In this document: positions 21,408 through 31,237 of the stretch, piece by piece
Position numbering within the stretch: position 1 is the stretch's first letter
Layout of the letters: every line of letters begins with the position of its first letter
Origin: Bacillus atrophaeus
GTDB taxonomy: Bacteria > Bacillota > Bacilli > Bacillales > Bacillaceae
Direction: 5' to 3'
Assembly: GCF_001584335.1 (NCBI RefSeq)
Contig: NZ_LSBB01000018.1
Coordinates: 186,001 to 250,000 of the forward strand
DNA length: 64,000 nt
Program-made: the position numbers and the translations under genes
Notes under the pieces: generated by a model
The model's database searches: none
Told to the model about the DNA's origin: nothing
The model's input: the letters and a program-made list of their open reading frames with translations, nothing else

Positions 21408-22403
21408 ATGGAAATGTCAAGTTTAATGGTCTTAGCTCTCATCGCAGTCGGGATCATCGTATTAGCCGTATTTTTCACATTTGTGCCGGTTATGCTCTGG
21501 ATCTCAGCATTGGCGGCGGGAGTAAAAATCAGTATCTTTACCTTAGTGGGGATGAGGCTTCGCCGGGTTATCCCAAGCCGCGTTGTTAATCCATTAATCA
21601 AAGCGCATAAAGCGGGAATTGATGTGTCAACAAATCAGCTGGAAAGCCATTACCTCGCAGGAGGAAATGTTGACAGGGTAATCAATGCTTTAATCGCTGC
21701 CCAGCGTGCCAACATTGAGTTGTCCTTTGCCCGCTGTGCGGCAATTGATCTTGCCGGGCGTGACGTGCTTGAAGCCGTTCAAATGAGTGTAAACCCTAAG
21801 GTGATTGAAACACCATTTATTGCGGGTGTGGCCATGAACGGAATTGAAGTGAAAGCAAAAGCAAGAATTACGGTACGTGCGAATATTGACCGTTTAGTAG
21901 GGGGCGCGGGAGAAGAAACGATCATCGCCCGGGTCGGAGAAGGAATTGTCTCAACAATCGGTTCTTCCCAGCATCATACAAAAGTGCTTGAAAATCCGGA
22001 TATGATTTCACAGACAGTTTTAGGAAAAGGATTGGATTCAGGTACAGCGTTTGAAATCCTTTCGATTGATATTGCGGACGTCGATATCGGTAAAAATATA
22101 GGTGCTATTTTGCAGACAGACCAAGCAGAGGCTGATAAAAATATCGCTCAGGCGAAAGCGGAAGAACGTCGTGCCATGGCCGTTGCCCAAGAGCAGGAAA
22201 TGCGTGCCCGCGTTGAAGAAATGCGTGCAAAAGTGGTTGAGGCCGAAGCTGAAGTGCCGCTTGCGATGGCTGAAGCCTTACGTGAAGGCAATATCGGCGT
22301 AATGGATTATATGAACATAAAAAATATTGACGCAGATACAGGCATGCGCGACTCTTTCGGGAAATTAACGAAAGATCCGGCAGATGACGACCACACCTCT
22401 TAA
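21408..22403 (+). CDS. floA: Flotillin-like protein FloA
   Basis: It has 331 residues. A short hydrophobic hairpin (about residues 5-47) anchors the protein to the inner face of the membrane, followed by an SPFH/band 7 domain ([35 protein letters not shown] region onwards) and a coiled coil rich in Ala, Glu and Met ([20 protein letters not shown], about 260-300). FloA scaffolds dynamic membrane microdomains. GAGGAGG (21395-21401) precedes the ATG. It is the middle gene of the sigma-W operon. Confidence 0.96.
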   Translation: MEMSSLMVLALIAVGIIVLAVFFTFVPVMLWISALAAGVKISIFTLVGMRLRRVIPSRVVNPLIKAHKAGIDVSTNQLESHYLAGGNVDRVINALIAAQRANIELSFARCAAIDLAGRDVLEAVQMSVNPKVIETPFIAGVAMNGIEVKAKARITVRANIDRLVGGAGEETIIARVGEGIVSTIGSSQHHTKVLENPDMISQTVLGKGLDSGTAFEILSIDIADVDIGKNIGAILQTDQAEADKNIAQAKAEERRAMAVAQEQEMRARVEEMRAKVVEAEAEVPLAMAEALREGNIGVMDYMNIKNIDADTGMRDSFGKLTKDPADDDHTS

Positions 22404-22430
22404 TCTCTCTAAAAAGGAGGGAGCGCAATT

Positions 22431-22865
22431 ATGAAAGATATACTGACTAATCCGCTGGTAATCGCGGCAGTGATTGGAATTATTTCAGCAATTTTCGGTA
22501 AAAAAAATAAAGACCAGAAAGAAGAGTCACCTGTAAAGAGACCACAACAGCCGCAGCCGGTTAAAGCGCAGACTGTTTCGGAAGAGAAGCAGCCAGTCCA
22601 GGCTCAAATTCCGGATCAATCGGCGGAGAACAAATTTCAAACGATGAGGACTCAGGCTGAGCAAAGGCGCCGGGAAACCGAACAGACGCTTAAAGGACTT
22701 GAACAGGAACTCCAAGTCAAAAAAAGAAATACCTCATATACGAAGCAAAAAGTGCTTCAAATGAACAAAGATACTGTCGTGCAAGGAATCGTTCTAGGGG
22801 AAGTTTTCGGACCGCCGCGCGCGAAAAAACCGCATCATACAATGCGGGCAACCCATAAAAAATAA
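22431..22865 (+). CDS. yqfB: YqfB, small protein of the sigma-W operon
   Basis: It has 144 residues from the ATG at 22431 behind AAAAAGGAGGG. The N terminus is a membrane segment (LVIAAVIGIISAIFG, about residues 8-22), followed by a Lys/Gln/Pro-rich linker, a coiled-coil stretch (EQRRRETEQTLKGLEQELQVKK) and a basic tail ending MRATHKK. No enzymatic motif is visible. As the third gene of the NfeD-flotillin operon it may be an accessory of the microdomain, which is inference from position only. Confidence 0.85.
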   Translation: MKDILTNPLVIAAVIGIISAIFGKKNKDQKEESPVKRPQQPQPVKAQTVSEEKQPVQAQIPDQSAENKFQTMRTQAEQRRRETEQTLKGLEQELQVKKRNTSYTKQKVLQMNKDTVVQGIVLGEVFGPPRAKKPHHTMRATHKK

Positions 22866-22866
22866 A

Positions 22867-22896
22867 GTATTAGAACCTCTTTTCAAATCATACATA
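22867..22896 (+). promoter_or_regulatory. Possible sigma-E promoter of yqfC-yqfD
   Basis: GTATTAG (22867-22873), 15 bases, CATACATA (22889-22896), a fair match to sigma-E (-35 near GKATATT, -10 CATACANT). yqfC and yqfD belong to the B. subtilis sigma-E regulon. The -10 lies inside the loop of the yqfB terminator, and the implied start is about 22902-22904. Confidence 0.5.
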
Positions 22897-22921
22897 TGAG
22901 ATGAAAGGGGGTTCTTTTTTT
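22872..22921 (+). terminator. Terminator of the sigma-W operon, overlapping the yqfC ribosome binding site
   Basis: AGAACCTCTTTTCA (22872-22885) pairs with TGAAAGGGGGTTCT (22902-22915), 14 bp with two G-U pairs, followed by a seven-T run (22915-22921) that ends at the yqfC ATG. The right arm contains the yqfC Shine-Dalgarno AAAGGGGG (22904-22911). Confidence 0.85.
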
Positions 22922-23203
22922 ATGGGGCAAAGAAAGAATCGTGTAAAGGCTTGGCTGACAAGAGCATTGGAAATTCCCCCGGATGTCATGATGGATTTGC
23001 CGCGCATTACGATGGTTGGCAGGCTCCATATCTACATAGAAAACCATAGAGGCCTTCTGCTTTTCAGCGAGGATGAAGTCAGGCTGATGCTGAAACAGGG
23101 GCAGTGTATCATTTCAGGAAAAAACATGGTGATTAAAGCAATTCTTCCGGAAGAAATTCTGCTGGAAGGCACAATTGATGTCGTTCGATATGTTGATTCA
23201 TAA
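22922..23203 (+). CDS. yqfC: Sporulation protein YqfC
   Basis: It has 93 residues from the ATG at 22922, MGQRKNRVKAWLTRALEIPP; the frame's earlier ATG at 22901 lies within the hairpin and before the binding site. It belongs to the YabP/YqfC family, small beta-rich proteins made in the mother cell during sporulation. The segments MMDLPRITMVGRLHIYIENH and QCIISGKNMVIKAILPEEIL are typical. No biochemical role is known to me. It is probably co-transcribed with yqfD, 18 bases downstream. Confidence 0.92.
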   Translation: MGQRKNRVKAWLTRALEIPPDVMMDLPRITMVGRLHIYIENHRGLLLFSEDEVRLMLKQGQCIISGKNMVIKAILPEEILLEGTIDVVRYVDS

Positions 23204-23221
23204 AGCCGAGGGGGGAAACAA

Positions 23222-24412
23222 GTGAAAAACAAATGGCTGTCTTTTTTTTCAGGTAAGGTTCAGCTTGAAGTGAAGGGAACAGGCGTTGAACGCCTTTTAA
23301 ATGAGTGTATCAGAAGAGGAATACCGATATTTCACGTGAAAAAAAAGAAGGATACCGTATGGTTATCTATCCAGCTCCAGGATGTACATGCCTTTCGCAG
23401 AGTCATCCGGCATTTTGACTGTAAAGCCCGGTTCACAAAACGGAAAGGCCTTCCCTTCCTGCTGCTGAAGTCAAAGCTGAACTTAGGCTTTACAGTAGGT
23501 TTTATTCTGTTTTTCATTATATTATTTCTTCTTTCTAACATGGTCTGGAGAATAGATATTACAGGAGCCAAACCTGAAACAGAACATCAAATGATGAAGC
23601 ATCTGGAAGAAATCGGCGTTGAAAAGGGACGATTGCAATTTTTAATTTTATCTCCGGAAAAAATCCAAAAGTCATTAACAAACGGTATTGAGAACATTAC
23701 ATGGGTCGGCGTCGAACTGAAAGGAACGACATTTCACATGAAAGTCGTTGAAAAAAATGAGCCGAATAAAGACAAGTATGTCAGTCCGCAGCACATTGTA
23801 GCCAAAAAGAAAGCAATCATTACGCGAATGTTTGTTCAAAAAGGGCAGCCGCTCGTGATGATTCATGACCATGTGGAAAAAGGGCAAATGCTTGTTTCGG
23901 GTTTGATCGGAAATGAAGACAATGAGCAAAAAGTGGCCTCGAAAGCTGAAATCTACGGGGAAACCTGGTACAAATCTAAAGTAACGGTGCCGCTTGAAAC
24001 ATCTTTTACAGTATATACGGGTAAAGTAAGGACAAAGCACAAGCTCTCCTTTGGATCGTGGGCTGTGCCTTTCTGGGGATTTTCTTTTCAAAAAGAAGAA
24101 ATCAAACACCCAAAAACAGAACAAGAAACACACTCACTGCAATTTCTGGGGTTTAAACTGCCTGTGTCTTATGTTAAAGAGCAGACGAGAGAAAGCGAAG
24201 AAGCCTTGCGAAAATACACGAGAAAAGAAGCGGTTCAAGAAGGCATTGAAATGGGTAAACAGGATGTAGAAGATAAATTAGGAGGAGACGGGCAGGTGAA
24301 AAGTGAAAAAGTTTTGCACCAATCCGTTGAGAATGGTAAAGTAAAGTTGATTATTCTCTACCAAGTTATAGAAGATATCGTTCAAACCACACCTATTGTT
24401 CAGGGAGACTAA
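23222..24412 (+). CDS. yqfD: Sporulation protein YqfD
   Basis: It has 396 residues from a GTG behind GAGGGGGGAAAC. A soluble N-terminal region of about 90 residues precedes a membrane segment (LGFTVGFILFFIILFLLSN, about 90-108) and a large external domain containing the POTRA-like stretch ITGAKPETEHQMMKHLEEIG. The family (stage IV-type YqfD) is conserved in spore formers and controlled by sigma-E. Its function in spore formation is not established. phoH begins 3 bases after its stop. Confidence 0.93.
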   Translation: MKNKWLSFFSGKVQLEVKGTGVERLLNECIRRGIPIFHVKKKKDTVWLSIQLQDVHAFRRVIRHFDCKARFTKRKGLPFLLLKSKLNLGFTVGFILFFIILFLLSNMVWRIDITGAKPETEHQMMKHLEEIGVEKGRLQFLILSPEKIQKSLTNGIENITWVGVELKGTTFHMKVVEKNEPNKDKYVSPQHIVAKKKAIITRMFVQKGQPLVMIHDHVEKGQMLVSGLIGNEDNEQKVASKAEIYGETWYKSKVTVPLETSFTVYTGKVRTKHKLSFGSWAVPFWGFSFQKEEIKHPKTEQETHSLQFLGFKLPVSYVKEQTRESEEALRKYTRKEAVQEGIEMGKQDVEDKLGGDGQVKSEKVLHQSVENGKVKLIILYQVIEDIVQTTPIVQGD

Positions 24413-24415
24413 AGA

Positions 24416-25375
24416 ATGGCAGAACATTTACTTGCGATTAATCAAAAACTGAAAAGCACGGACGAAGCGCTTTCTTTGTTCGGAAATCAAGATGCTTATT
24501 TAAAGCTGATGGAGAAAGATCTGAATGTAAATATCGTCACGCGCGGTGAAACAGTTTATGTGTCAGGCGATGAAGAAACTTTTCAGATTGCCGACAGGCT
24601 GCTGGGATCGCTCCTCGCATTAATCCGCAAGGGGATAGAGATCTCGGAACGTGATGTGATTTACGCCATCAAAATGGCAAAAAAAGATGAACTTGACTAC
24701 TTTGAAAGCATTTATGAAGAAGAGATTACGAAAAATGCAAAAGGAAAACCGATTCGCGTAAAAACCATCGGCCAGCGGGAATATGTCGCCGCCATGAAAC
24801 ACAATGACCTTGTTTTCGGAATCGGGCCTGCAGGAACCGGCAAAACGTACTTGGCGGTTGTGAAAGCGGTCCATGCGCTGAAAAACGGACATATTAAAAA
24901 GATTATTTTGACAAGGCCTGCCGTGGAAGCCGGCGAAAGCTTAGGATTTTTGCCCGGTGATTTGAAGGAAAAGGTGGATCCTTATTTGCGCCCGCTGTAT
25001 GATGCTCTCCACGATGTGCTGGGGACTGATCATACGGAGCGCCTTCTTGAAAGAGGGGTTATCGAAATCGCCCCGCTTGCTTATATGAGAGGGCGAACCC
25101 TTGACGATGCCTATGTTATACTTGATGAAGCACAGAATACCACGCCTGCTCAAATGAAAATGTTTTTGACGAGACTGGGTTTTGGCTCTAAAATGGTCAT
25201 TACAGGCGACGTAAGCCAAATTGACCTGCCGAAAGGCGTCAAATCGGGACTTGCGGTCGCAAGGGACATGCTGAATCGTATAAGCGGCATATCCGTGATT
25301 GAATTGGATCAGACAGACGTGGTCAGACATCCGCTTGTTGCTAAAATTATTGAAGCATATGATAAGCAAAATTAA
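24416..25375 (+). CDS. phoH: PhoH family ATPase
   Basis: It has 319 residues. An N-terminal KH-like region is followed by a P-loop ATPase domain with Walker A GPAGTGKTYLAVVKAVHALK (about residues 141-160), Walker B VILDEAQNTTPAQMKMFLTR and the sensor ITGDVSQIDLP. The fold resembles the helicase core, and an RNA-related role is suspected. In many bacteria phoH is linked to ybeY, as here (two genes downstream). AUG is 3 bases after yqfD, so the genes can share a transcript. Confidence 0.93.
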   Translation: MAEHLLAINQKLKSTDEALSLFGNQDAYLKLMEKDLNVNIVTRGETVYVSGDEETFQIADRLLGSLLALIRKGIEISERDVIYAIKMAKKDELDYFESIYEEEITKNAKGKPIRVKTIGQREYVAAMKHNDLVFGIGPAGTGKTYLAVVKAVHALKNGHIKKIILTRPAVEAGESLGFLPGDLKEKVDPYLRPLYDALHDVLGTDHTERLLERGVIEIAPLAYMRGRTLDDAYVILDEAQNTTPAQMKMFLTRLGFGSKMVITGDVSQIDLPKGVKSGLAVARDMLNRISGISVIELDQTDVVRHPLVAKIIEAYDKQN

Positions 25376-25380
25376 TGCCA

Positions 25381-25413
25381 AATGACCCGATCTGCCGTTA
25401 TCGGGTCATTTTT
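25381..25413 (+). terminator. Terminator after phoH
   Basis: AATGACCCGAT (25381-25391) pairs with ATCGGGTCATT (25400-25410), followed by TTTA. Confidence 0.85.
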
Positions 25414-25457
25414 ATGATTGCTTCATTTGCTTGATTTTTCAAGAGGAGGTTCTTTTT

Positions 25458-27593
25458 TTGAAAAAGAAGGGGAAGGGCAAGAGCAGCCCAAAAAAATTCC
25501 GCAGCCTAAAAAACGCCCGATCAATGCATGTACTATTATATCTTCTGCTCGCCGCCATTATGTTTGGATTGCTATTTGTACATGTTAAGCCGGAGTCGCT
25601 CGATTTAGACCTGTTTTCAGTAAGCGACAAAACCATATACGCTCCGGCAACAGTTGAAGATCAAAAAGCGACAAAAGTGAAAAAGCAAGCTGCCGAGGAT
25701 GCGGTCGAAGACCAATATACATTAAAAAAAGAATATACAGATAATCGTCTTGACCTTGTGTCATCCATATTCGACAGCATAAGTGAAGTGAAAAAATCTG
25801 CCGATGAAGACAGTGACCCACCATCAGAAAAATCGATGGTTAAGTCCGTGAAAAACAAGCTGACTTCAGATGTGAATGACTCTATTTCAGAGGATACTAT
25901 TAAGACTTTGCTGAAAGCCGACAGTGAAGATTTTTCATTTGTCAGAGATACTGTAATTACGACAGTCAATTCGGTCATGAGCAATGAAATTCCGTCTGAT
26001 AAATTATCTGCTGCAAAGGTTAAAGTGGCAAAAGAGCTGAAAAGCAATTCCATCCCGTCTAAGTATCTGGGAGCCGCGACCGAAATCGGGCGTTATGCCA
26101 TTATCCCGAACTACGTGTTTGATCCGAGTGCAACCGAGGAAAAGCGTCAGGAAGCGTCAGATAATGTCCAGCAGGTTCAGATTAAACAAGGACAGGTGCT
26201 TGTAGAAGAGAATGATCTCATTGATCGTGAAGTGTACAGAAAGCTTGAATTGACAGGGCTATTAAACAACTCAAATCTTCTAAAACCGATCAGCGGACTA
26301 TTGATTATCATCGGCCTTTTCATAGCGACACTTGTATACTATTTTGAAAAACAAAATCAGAACCTAAAGTTTAAAAACAAGTCGATTCTGTTATTTTCCA
26401 TCATTACAACCCTGTTGCTTGTGATTATGGAGGTTGTTAGTCTATTTCAAAAAATGGAATATAATAATATTGGCTACCTCGTTCCTATAGCGGCGGGCGC
26501 CATATTGATCAAACTTCTGATGAACGAACGAATCGCCATTTTAGGAAGTATTATTCTTGCGATTTGCGGAAGTATGATGTTTAATCAGGGCGTGACAGGG
26601 ACATTTAATTATGTCATCGGGATTTTTTATCTGATCAGCAGTATATCCGGTGTTTTATTTTTAGGGAAACACAATGCGAGATCAAAGATTTTGCAGACCG
26701 GACTGTTTGTTTCGTTCATCAATATGATCGTCGTGCTTTCCCTGTTATTGATACAGAATACCGCACTGTCAAGTCTTGAAATCGGGACTTTAATGCTGAT
26801 GGGCGTTGTATCGGGATTGGCTTCATCCGTTTTGATTATCGGTCTTATGCCGTTCTTTGAGACAGGTTTTGGCATTTTGTCCACAATGAGACTGATTGAG
26901 CTGTCTAACCCGAATCATCCGCTGCTGCGAAAAATTTTAACGGAAACACCAGGTACATATCACCACAGTGTCATGGTCGCCAACTTGTCGGAAGCCGCCT
27001 GTGAAGCAGTCGGGGCACATGGCTTGCTTGCAAGAGTCGGCGCGTACTATCATGATTTAGGAAAAACAAAGCGGCCCCAATATTTTATTGAAAATCAAAT
27101 GAATATTGATAACCCGCATGATAAGCTTTCTCCGCAGCTTAGCAAAAATATCATTATTGCGCACGCTGCAGACGGAGCGAACATGCTGAGAAGCTATAAG
27201 TTTCCGAAAGAGCTTGTCGATATAGCTGAGCAGCATCACGGAACGTCATTATTGAAATTCTTTTATTATAAAGCGAAAGAAAAAGGCGACCAGATTACAG
27301 AAGGAGAGTTCCGTTATCCCGGTCCGAAGCCGCAGTCGAAAGAAGCAGCTATTATTTCGGTGGCGGACAGCGTCGAAGCAGCGGTCAGGTCCATGCACAA
27401 TCCTAATCCTGAACGGATTGAAAAGCTTGTGCGCGGCATTATTTCAGATAAGCTTCAGGACGGGCAATTCAGCGAATGCGACTTGACATTCAGGGAACTG
27501 GATACGATTGCAAAAACATTATGCGCAACGCTAAAAGGAATTTTCCACTCCCGGATTGAATATCCGGAGGCTAATAAACAGAAGGTGAAGTAA
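25458..27593 (+). CDS. pgpH: Cyclic di-AMP phosphodiesterase PgpH (YqfF)
   Basis: It has 711 residues from a TTG at 25458, behind AAGAGGAGG (25440-25448); the frame's TTG at 25431 precedes that site. One N-terminal TM, an extracellular 7TMR-HDED domain (about 60-270), seven TM segments (about 280-480) and a cytoplasmic HD hydrolase domain with TPGTYHHSVMVANL and YYHDLGK. HD phosphodiesterases of this type cleave c-di-AMP, the messenger controlling potassium and wall homeostasis. The gene ends directly against ybeY. Confidence 0.94.
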   Translation: MKKKGKGKSSPKKFRSLKNARSMHVLLYLLLAAIMFGLLFVHVKPESLDLDLFSVSDKTIYAPATVEDQKATKVKKQAAEDAVEDQYTLKKEYTDNRLDLVSSIFDSISEVKKSADEDSDPPSEKSMVKSVKNKLTSDVNDSISEDTIKTLLKADSEDFSFVRDTVITTVNSVMSNEIPSDKLSAAKVKVAKELKSNSIPSKYLGAATEIGRYAIIPNYVFDPSATEEKRQEASDNVQQVQIKQGQVLVEENDLIDREVYRKLELTGLLNNSNLLKPISGLLIIIGLFIATLVYYFEKQNQNLKFKNKSILLFSIITTLLLVIMEVVSLFQKMEYNNIGYLVPIAAGAILIKLLMNERIAILGSIILAICGSMMFNQGVTGTFNYVIGIFYLISSISGVLFLGKHNARSKILQTGLFVSFINMIVVLSLLLIQNTALSSLEIGTLMLMGVVSGLASSVLIIGLMPFFETGFGILSTMRLIELSNPNHPLLRKILTETPGTYHHSVMVANLSEAACEAVGAHGLLARVGAYYHDLGKTKRPQYFIENQMNIDNPHDKLSPQLSKNIIIAHAADGANMLRSYKFPKELVDIAEQHHGTSLLKFFYYKAKEKGDQITEGEFRYPGPKPQSKEAAIISVADSVEAAVRSMHNPNPERIEKLVRGIISDKLQDGQFSECDLTFRELDTIAKTLCATLKGIFHSRIEYPEANKQKVK

Positions 27594-28067
27594 ATGAGTT
27601 TACTTATAGACATTATTGATGAGACAGAAAGTGTTGCTGAAGAAATGCTGAAGGAAGTTGAAAAGCTCCTTCAATTTGCCGCTGAACGCGAAGGCGTCCA
27701 AGATCAGGCGGAAGTTTCAGTCACCATTGTGACCAATGATGAAATTCAACAGATTAATAAAGAATACCGTGGGAAAGATACGCCTACAGACGTCATTTCC
27801 TTTGCCCTTGAAGAGGAGGGGGAAGACGAAGTAGAGATCGTGGGTGCCGAAATGCCGCCCGTTTTAGGTGATATTATCATCAGCGCGGATCGGACGAGAG
27901 AACAGGCGGAAGAGTATGGCCACTCCTTCCTTCGGGAGCTCGGCTTCCTTGCCGTACACGGCTTTTTGCACCTGTTAGGATATGATCATATGACGAAAGA
28001 GCAAGAAGAGGAGATGTTTACTAAGCAAAAGGATTTGCTGGATAACTATGGACTCACGAGATCATAA
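27594..28067 (+). CDS. ybeY: Endoribonuclease YbeY (YqfG)
   Basis: It has 157 residues. The zinc site HGFLHLLGYDH is at residues 122-132, matching the family HGxLHLxGYDH. YbeY takes part in 16S rRNA 3' maturation and ribosome quality control. The ATG follows the pgpH stop without a gap, so translation is probably coupled. The last 20 bases overlap dgkA. Confidence 0.95.
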   Translation: MSLLIDIIDETESVAEEMLKEVEKLLQFAAEREGVQDQAEVSVTIVTNDEIQQINKEYRGKDTPTDVISFALEEEGEDEVEIVGAEMPPVLGDIIISADRTREQAEEYGHSFLRELGFLAVHGFLHLLGYDHMTKEQEEEMFTKQKDLLDNYGLTRS

Positions 28068-28425
28068 AAATGAGTGGCATCGGCTGTTGAAAAGCTTTGT
28101 TCATGCAAGCCGGGGAATCTTGAAGACGGCGCGGTCGGAGCGGAATTTTCAAATTCACGCAGCGGCTGCCTGCGCCGTTATTCTCTGCGGCTTTCTTGTA
28201 GAGATCAACATAACAGAATGGGCAGTCGTTTTGATTCTGATCGGAGGCATGCTCTCGTTGGAATTGCTGAATACGGCGATAGAGCATACCGTAGATTTGG
28301 TGACAGATAAACAGCACCCCCTTGCAAAAGCCGCAAAGGACGCGGCTGCCGGAGCTGTTTGCGTATTTGCCGTCATTTCGTGTATCATTGGTTTACTTAT
28401 CTTTTTGCCAAAGTTTTTTTGGTAG
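28048..28425 (+). CDS. dgkA: Undecaprenol kinase DgkA
   Basis: It has 125 residues with three membrane segments and the family motif SLELLNTAIEHTVDL (about residues 69-83) holding the catalytic glutamates, plus AKDAAAGAV. In Gram-positive bacteria this diacylglycerol-kinase-like enzyme phosphorylates undecaprenol to recycle the wall lipid carrier. The ATG lies 20 bases inside ybeY in another frame, typical of this cluster. Confidence 0.93.
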   Translation: MDSRDHKNEWHRLLKSFVHASRGILKTARSERNFQIHAAAACAVILCGFLVEINITEWAVVLILIGGMLSLELLNTAIEHTVDLVTDKQHPLAKAAKDAAAGAVCVFAVISCIIGLLIFLPKFFW

Positions 28426-28446
28426 AAATTTCTTACAATTGTTTTA

Positions 28447-28460
28447 CATTTCTAGAAATG
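28447..28460. other. 14-base perfect palindrome upstream of cdd
   Basis: CATTTCTAGAAATG is its own reverse complement and stands 4 bases before the candidate cdd -35. It has no T run, so it is not a terminator. It might be an operator; nothing identifies the binding protein. Confidence 0.3.
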
Positions 28461-28463
28461 GGC

Positions 28464-28492
28464 GTGAAAAAACAATCGTAATTATGTAAAAT
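28464..28492 (+). promoter_or_regulatory. Possible SigA promoter of cdd-era
   Basis: GTGAAA (28464-28469), 17 bases, TAAAAT (28487-28492). The match is moderate; the 113-base gap after dgkA is A+T-rich and has no better candidate. Confidence 0.4.
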
Positions 28493-28517
28493 AAAAGTGT
28501 TAGCGGTATCATTTTAG

Positions 28518-29835
<1,318 letters not shown>

Positions 29836-29910
29836 TAATTGCCTGGCGAGCAGTGTGTATGATTACCTCACAGAAACAAGGCTGTATTAGCAAAAATTGT
29901 TTAACATGAA

Positions 29911-29960
29911 AAGGAGGACAGCTGGTCAAGATAAGGGTAAGAATTTGGAGTTTTAGATAA
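29911..29960 (+). other. Strong ribosome binding site with an 11-12 codon mini-ORF, no recognised gene
   Basis: AAAAGGAGG (29909-29917) is close to a perfect Shine-Dalgarno, but no ATG, GTG or TTG frame of useful length follows. A CTG at 29922 would give LVKIRVRIWSFR and stop at 29960, 4 bases from the site, which is short. An ATG at 29906 in another frame gives 16 residues but covers the site. It may be a leader peptide, a decayed gene, or chance. Confidence 0.3.
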
Positions 29961-29991
29961 GCTAGTTTAACTACAGAAAGGTGGGTTTCTT

Positions 29992-30135
29992 GTGTTGAAT
30001 TTTACCTGGAACGTATTTTCACAAACAGGAAGCGTTGATACGTATCTTCTTTTTAAAGAACTGGAAAAGGAGAACCTGGAAAGACCCGATGAACTAGAAG
30101 ACGAGCTAGCCCGATTTGATTTTCCAATTTTATAA
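29992..30135 (+). CDS. yqzL: YqzL, 47-residue protein
   Basis: This small gene starts at GTG 29992 with GAAAGGTGGG at 29977-29986 and encodes 47 residues: MLNFTWNVFSQTGSVDTYLL, then an acidic helix-forming half ending RFDFPIL. It agrees with my memory of B. subtilis YqzL between era and recO in length and nearly all residues. It is a conserved Bacillus family (YqzL-like). The function is unknown. It lies 36 bases before recO and probably shares its transcript. Confidence 0.88.
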   Translation: MLNFTWNVFSQTGSVDTYLLFKELEKENLERPDELEDELARFDFPIL

Positions 30136-30171
30136 ACCTCTTGGCCGCTCCTGTTTTTGGAAGGTGCGGGT

Positions 30172-30939
30172 ATGCTGACAAAATGTGAAGGAATTGTCCT
30201 TCGTACCAATGACTACGGCGAAACAAATAAGATTGTGACCCTGCTGACAAGGGAGCACGGCAAAATCGGCGTAATGGCAAGAGGCGCCAAAAAAACCAAC
30301 AGCCGTTTATCAGCCGTCAGCCAGCCTTTTCTGTATGGATCGTTTTTAATGCAAAAAACGTCAGGTCTCGGGACGCTTCAGCAGGGTGAAATGATTCTCA
30401 GTATGAGAGGCATCAGAGAAGATTTGTTTTTGACAGCTTATGCTGCTTTTATTGCAGAACTTGTTGATAAGGGGACGGAGGAAAAGAAGCCGAACCCATA
30501 TTTGTTTGAATTGATTCTTGAGTCTTTGAAAAGGCTTAATGAAGGAACCGACCCCGATGTCATTACCTTCATCGTTCAAATGAAAATGCTGGGTGTAATA
30601 GGATTGTATCCTGAACTCAACCACTGTGTGCATTGTCAAAGTCAGGATGGAACGTTTCATTTTTCTGTCACGGATAACGGATTTATCTGTCATCGCTGCT
30701 TTGGCAAGGACCCTTACAAAGTGCCGATTACGCCGCAAACGGCCAGGCTTTTGAGACTGTTTTATTACTTTGATCTTTCTAGACTCGGCAATGTATCCAT
30801 AAAGCAGGAAACAAAAGATGAGCTAAAACGGGTCATTGACTTGTATTACGAAGAATATTCCGGAATTTATCTTAAATCAAAACGTTTTTTAGACCAAATG
30901 GAGAGTATGAAAAATCTAATGGGTGAAAACAAAAGTTGA
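30172..30939 (+). CDS. recO: DNA repair protein RecO
   Basis: RecO mediates RecA loading on SSB-coated DNA with RecR. It has 255 residues from the ATG at 30172 behind GGAAGGTG. The N-terminal OB fold begins [20 protein letters not shown], and a zinc-binding module shows CVHCQSQDG and CHRC. The TGA stop falls inside the -35 element of the glyQS promoter. Confidence 0.97.
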   Translation: MLTKCEGIVLRTNDYGETNKIVTLLTREHGKIGVMARGAKKTNSRLSAVSQPFLYGSFLMQKTSGLGTLQQGEMILSMRGIREDLFLTAYAAFIAELVDKGTEEKKPNPYLFELILESLKRLNEGTDPDVITFIVQMKMLGVIGLYPELNHCVHCQSQDGTFHFSVTDNGFICHRCFGKDPYKVPITPQTARLLRLFYYFDLSRLGNVSIKQETKDELKRVIDLYYEEYSGIYLKSKRFLDQMESMKNLMGENKS

Positions 30940-30964
30940 CATTCAGCCCATCTTTTTATATGAT
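30936..30964 (+). promoter_or_regulatory. SigA promoter of glyQS
   Basis: TTGACA (30936-30941), 17 bases, TATGAT (30959-30964). It starts within the recO stop codon, so transcription begins near 30971 and covers the whole T-box. Confidence 0.85.
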
Positions 30965-30970
30965 CATTTA

Positions 30971-31190
30971 TTATAAAATATGTTGCGGTGACAGAAAGAA
31001 GTACTTGCGTCTATCTCATATCAAGCGACCTTAGGCCGGTGAAAGCTAAGGATGAGCACGTAAGGAAAGGCATTCTTGAGCAATTTTTAAAAAGAGGCTG
31101 GGGGTTAAATCCCGGCAACTAGGGTGGAACCGCGGGAGAACTCTCGTCCCTATGTTTGCGGCTGGCAAGCATAGAGACGGGAGTTTTTTG
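30971..31190 (+). ncRNA. Glycine T-box riboswitch
   Basis: The leader shows stem I elements, including the GAAGTACTTG region, and the specifier GGC (31069-31071) in AAAGGCATT, which reads glycine. The T-box core AGGGTGGAACCGCG (31121-31134) can base-pair with the NCCA end of uncharged tRNA. The terminator is CTCTCGTCCCTATG.. (31141-31159) with GCAAGCATAGAGACGGGAG (31165-31183) and six T. Uncharged glycine tRNA stabilises the antiterminator and switches on glyQS. It closely follows the well-studied B. subtilis glyQS leader. Confidence 0.96.
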
Positions 31191-31237
31191 GTTGCAGCCG
31201 CAGTGAACGTTGAATGTACTAAATGGAGGTGCTTGAA

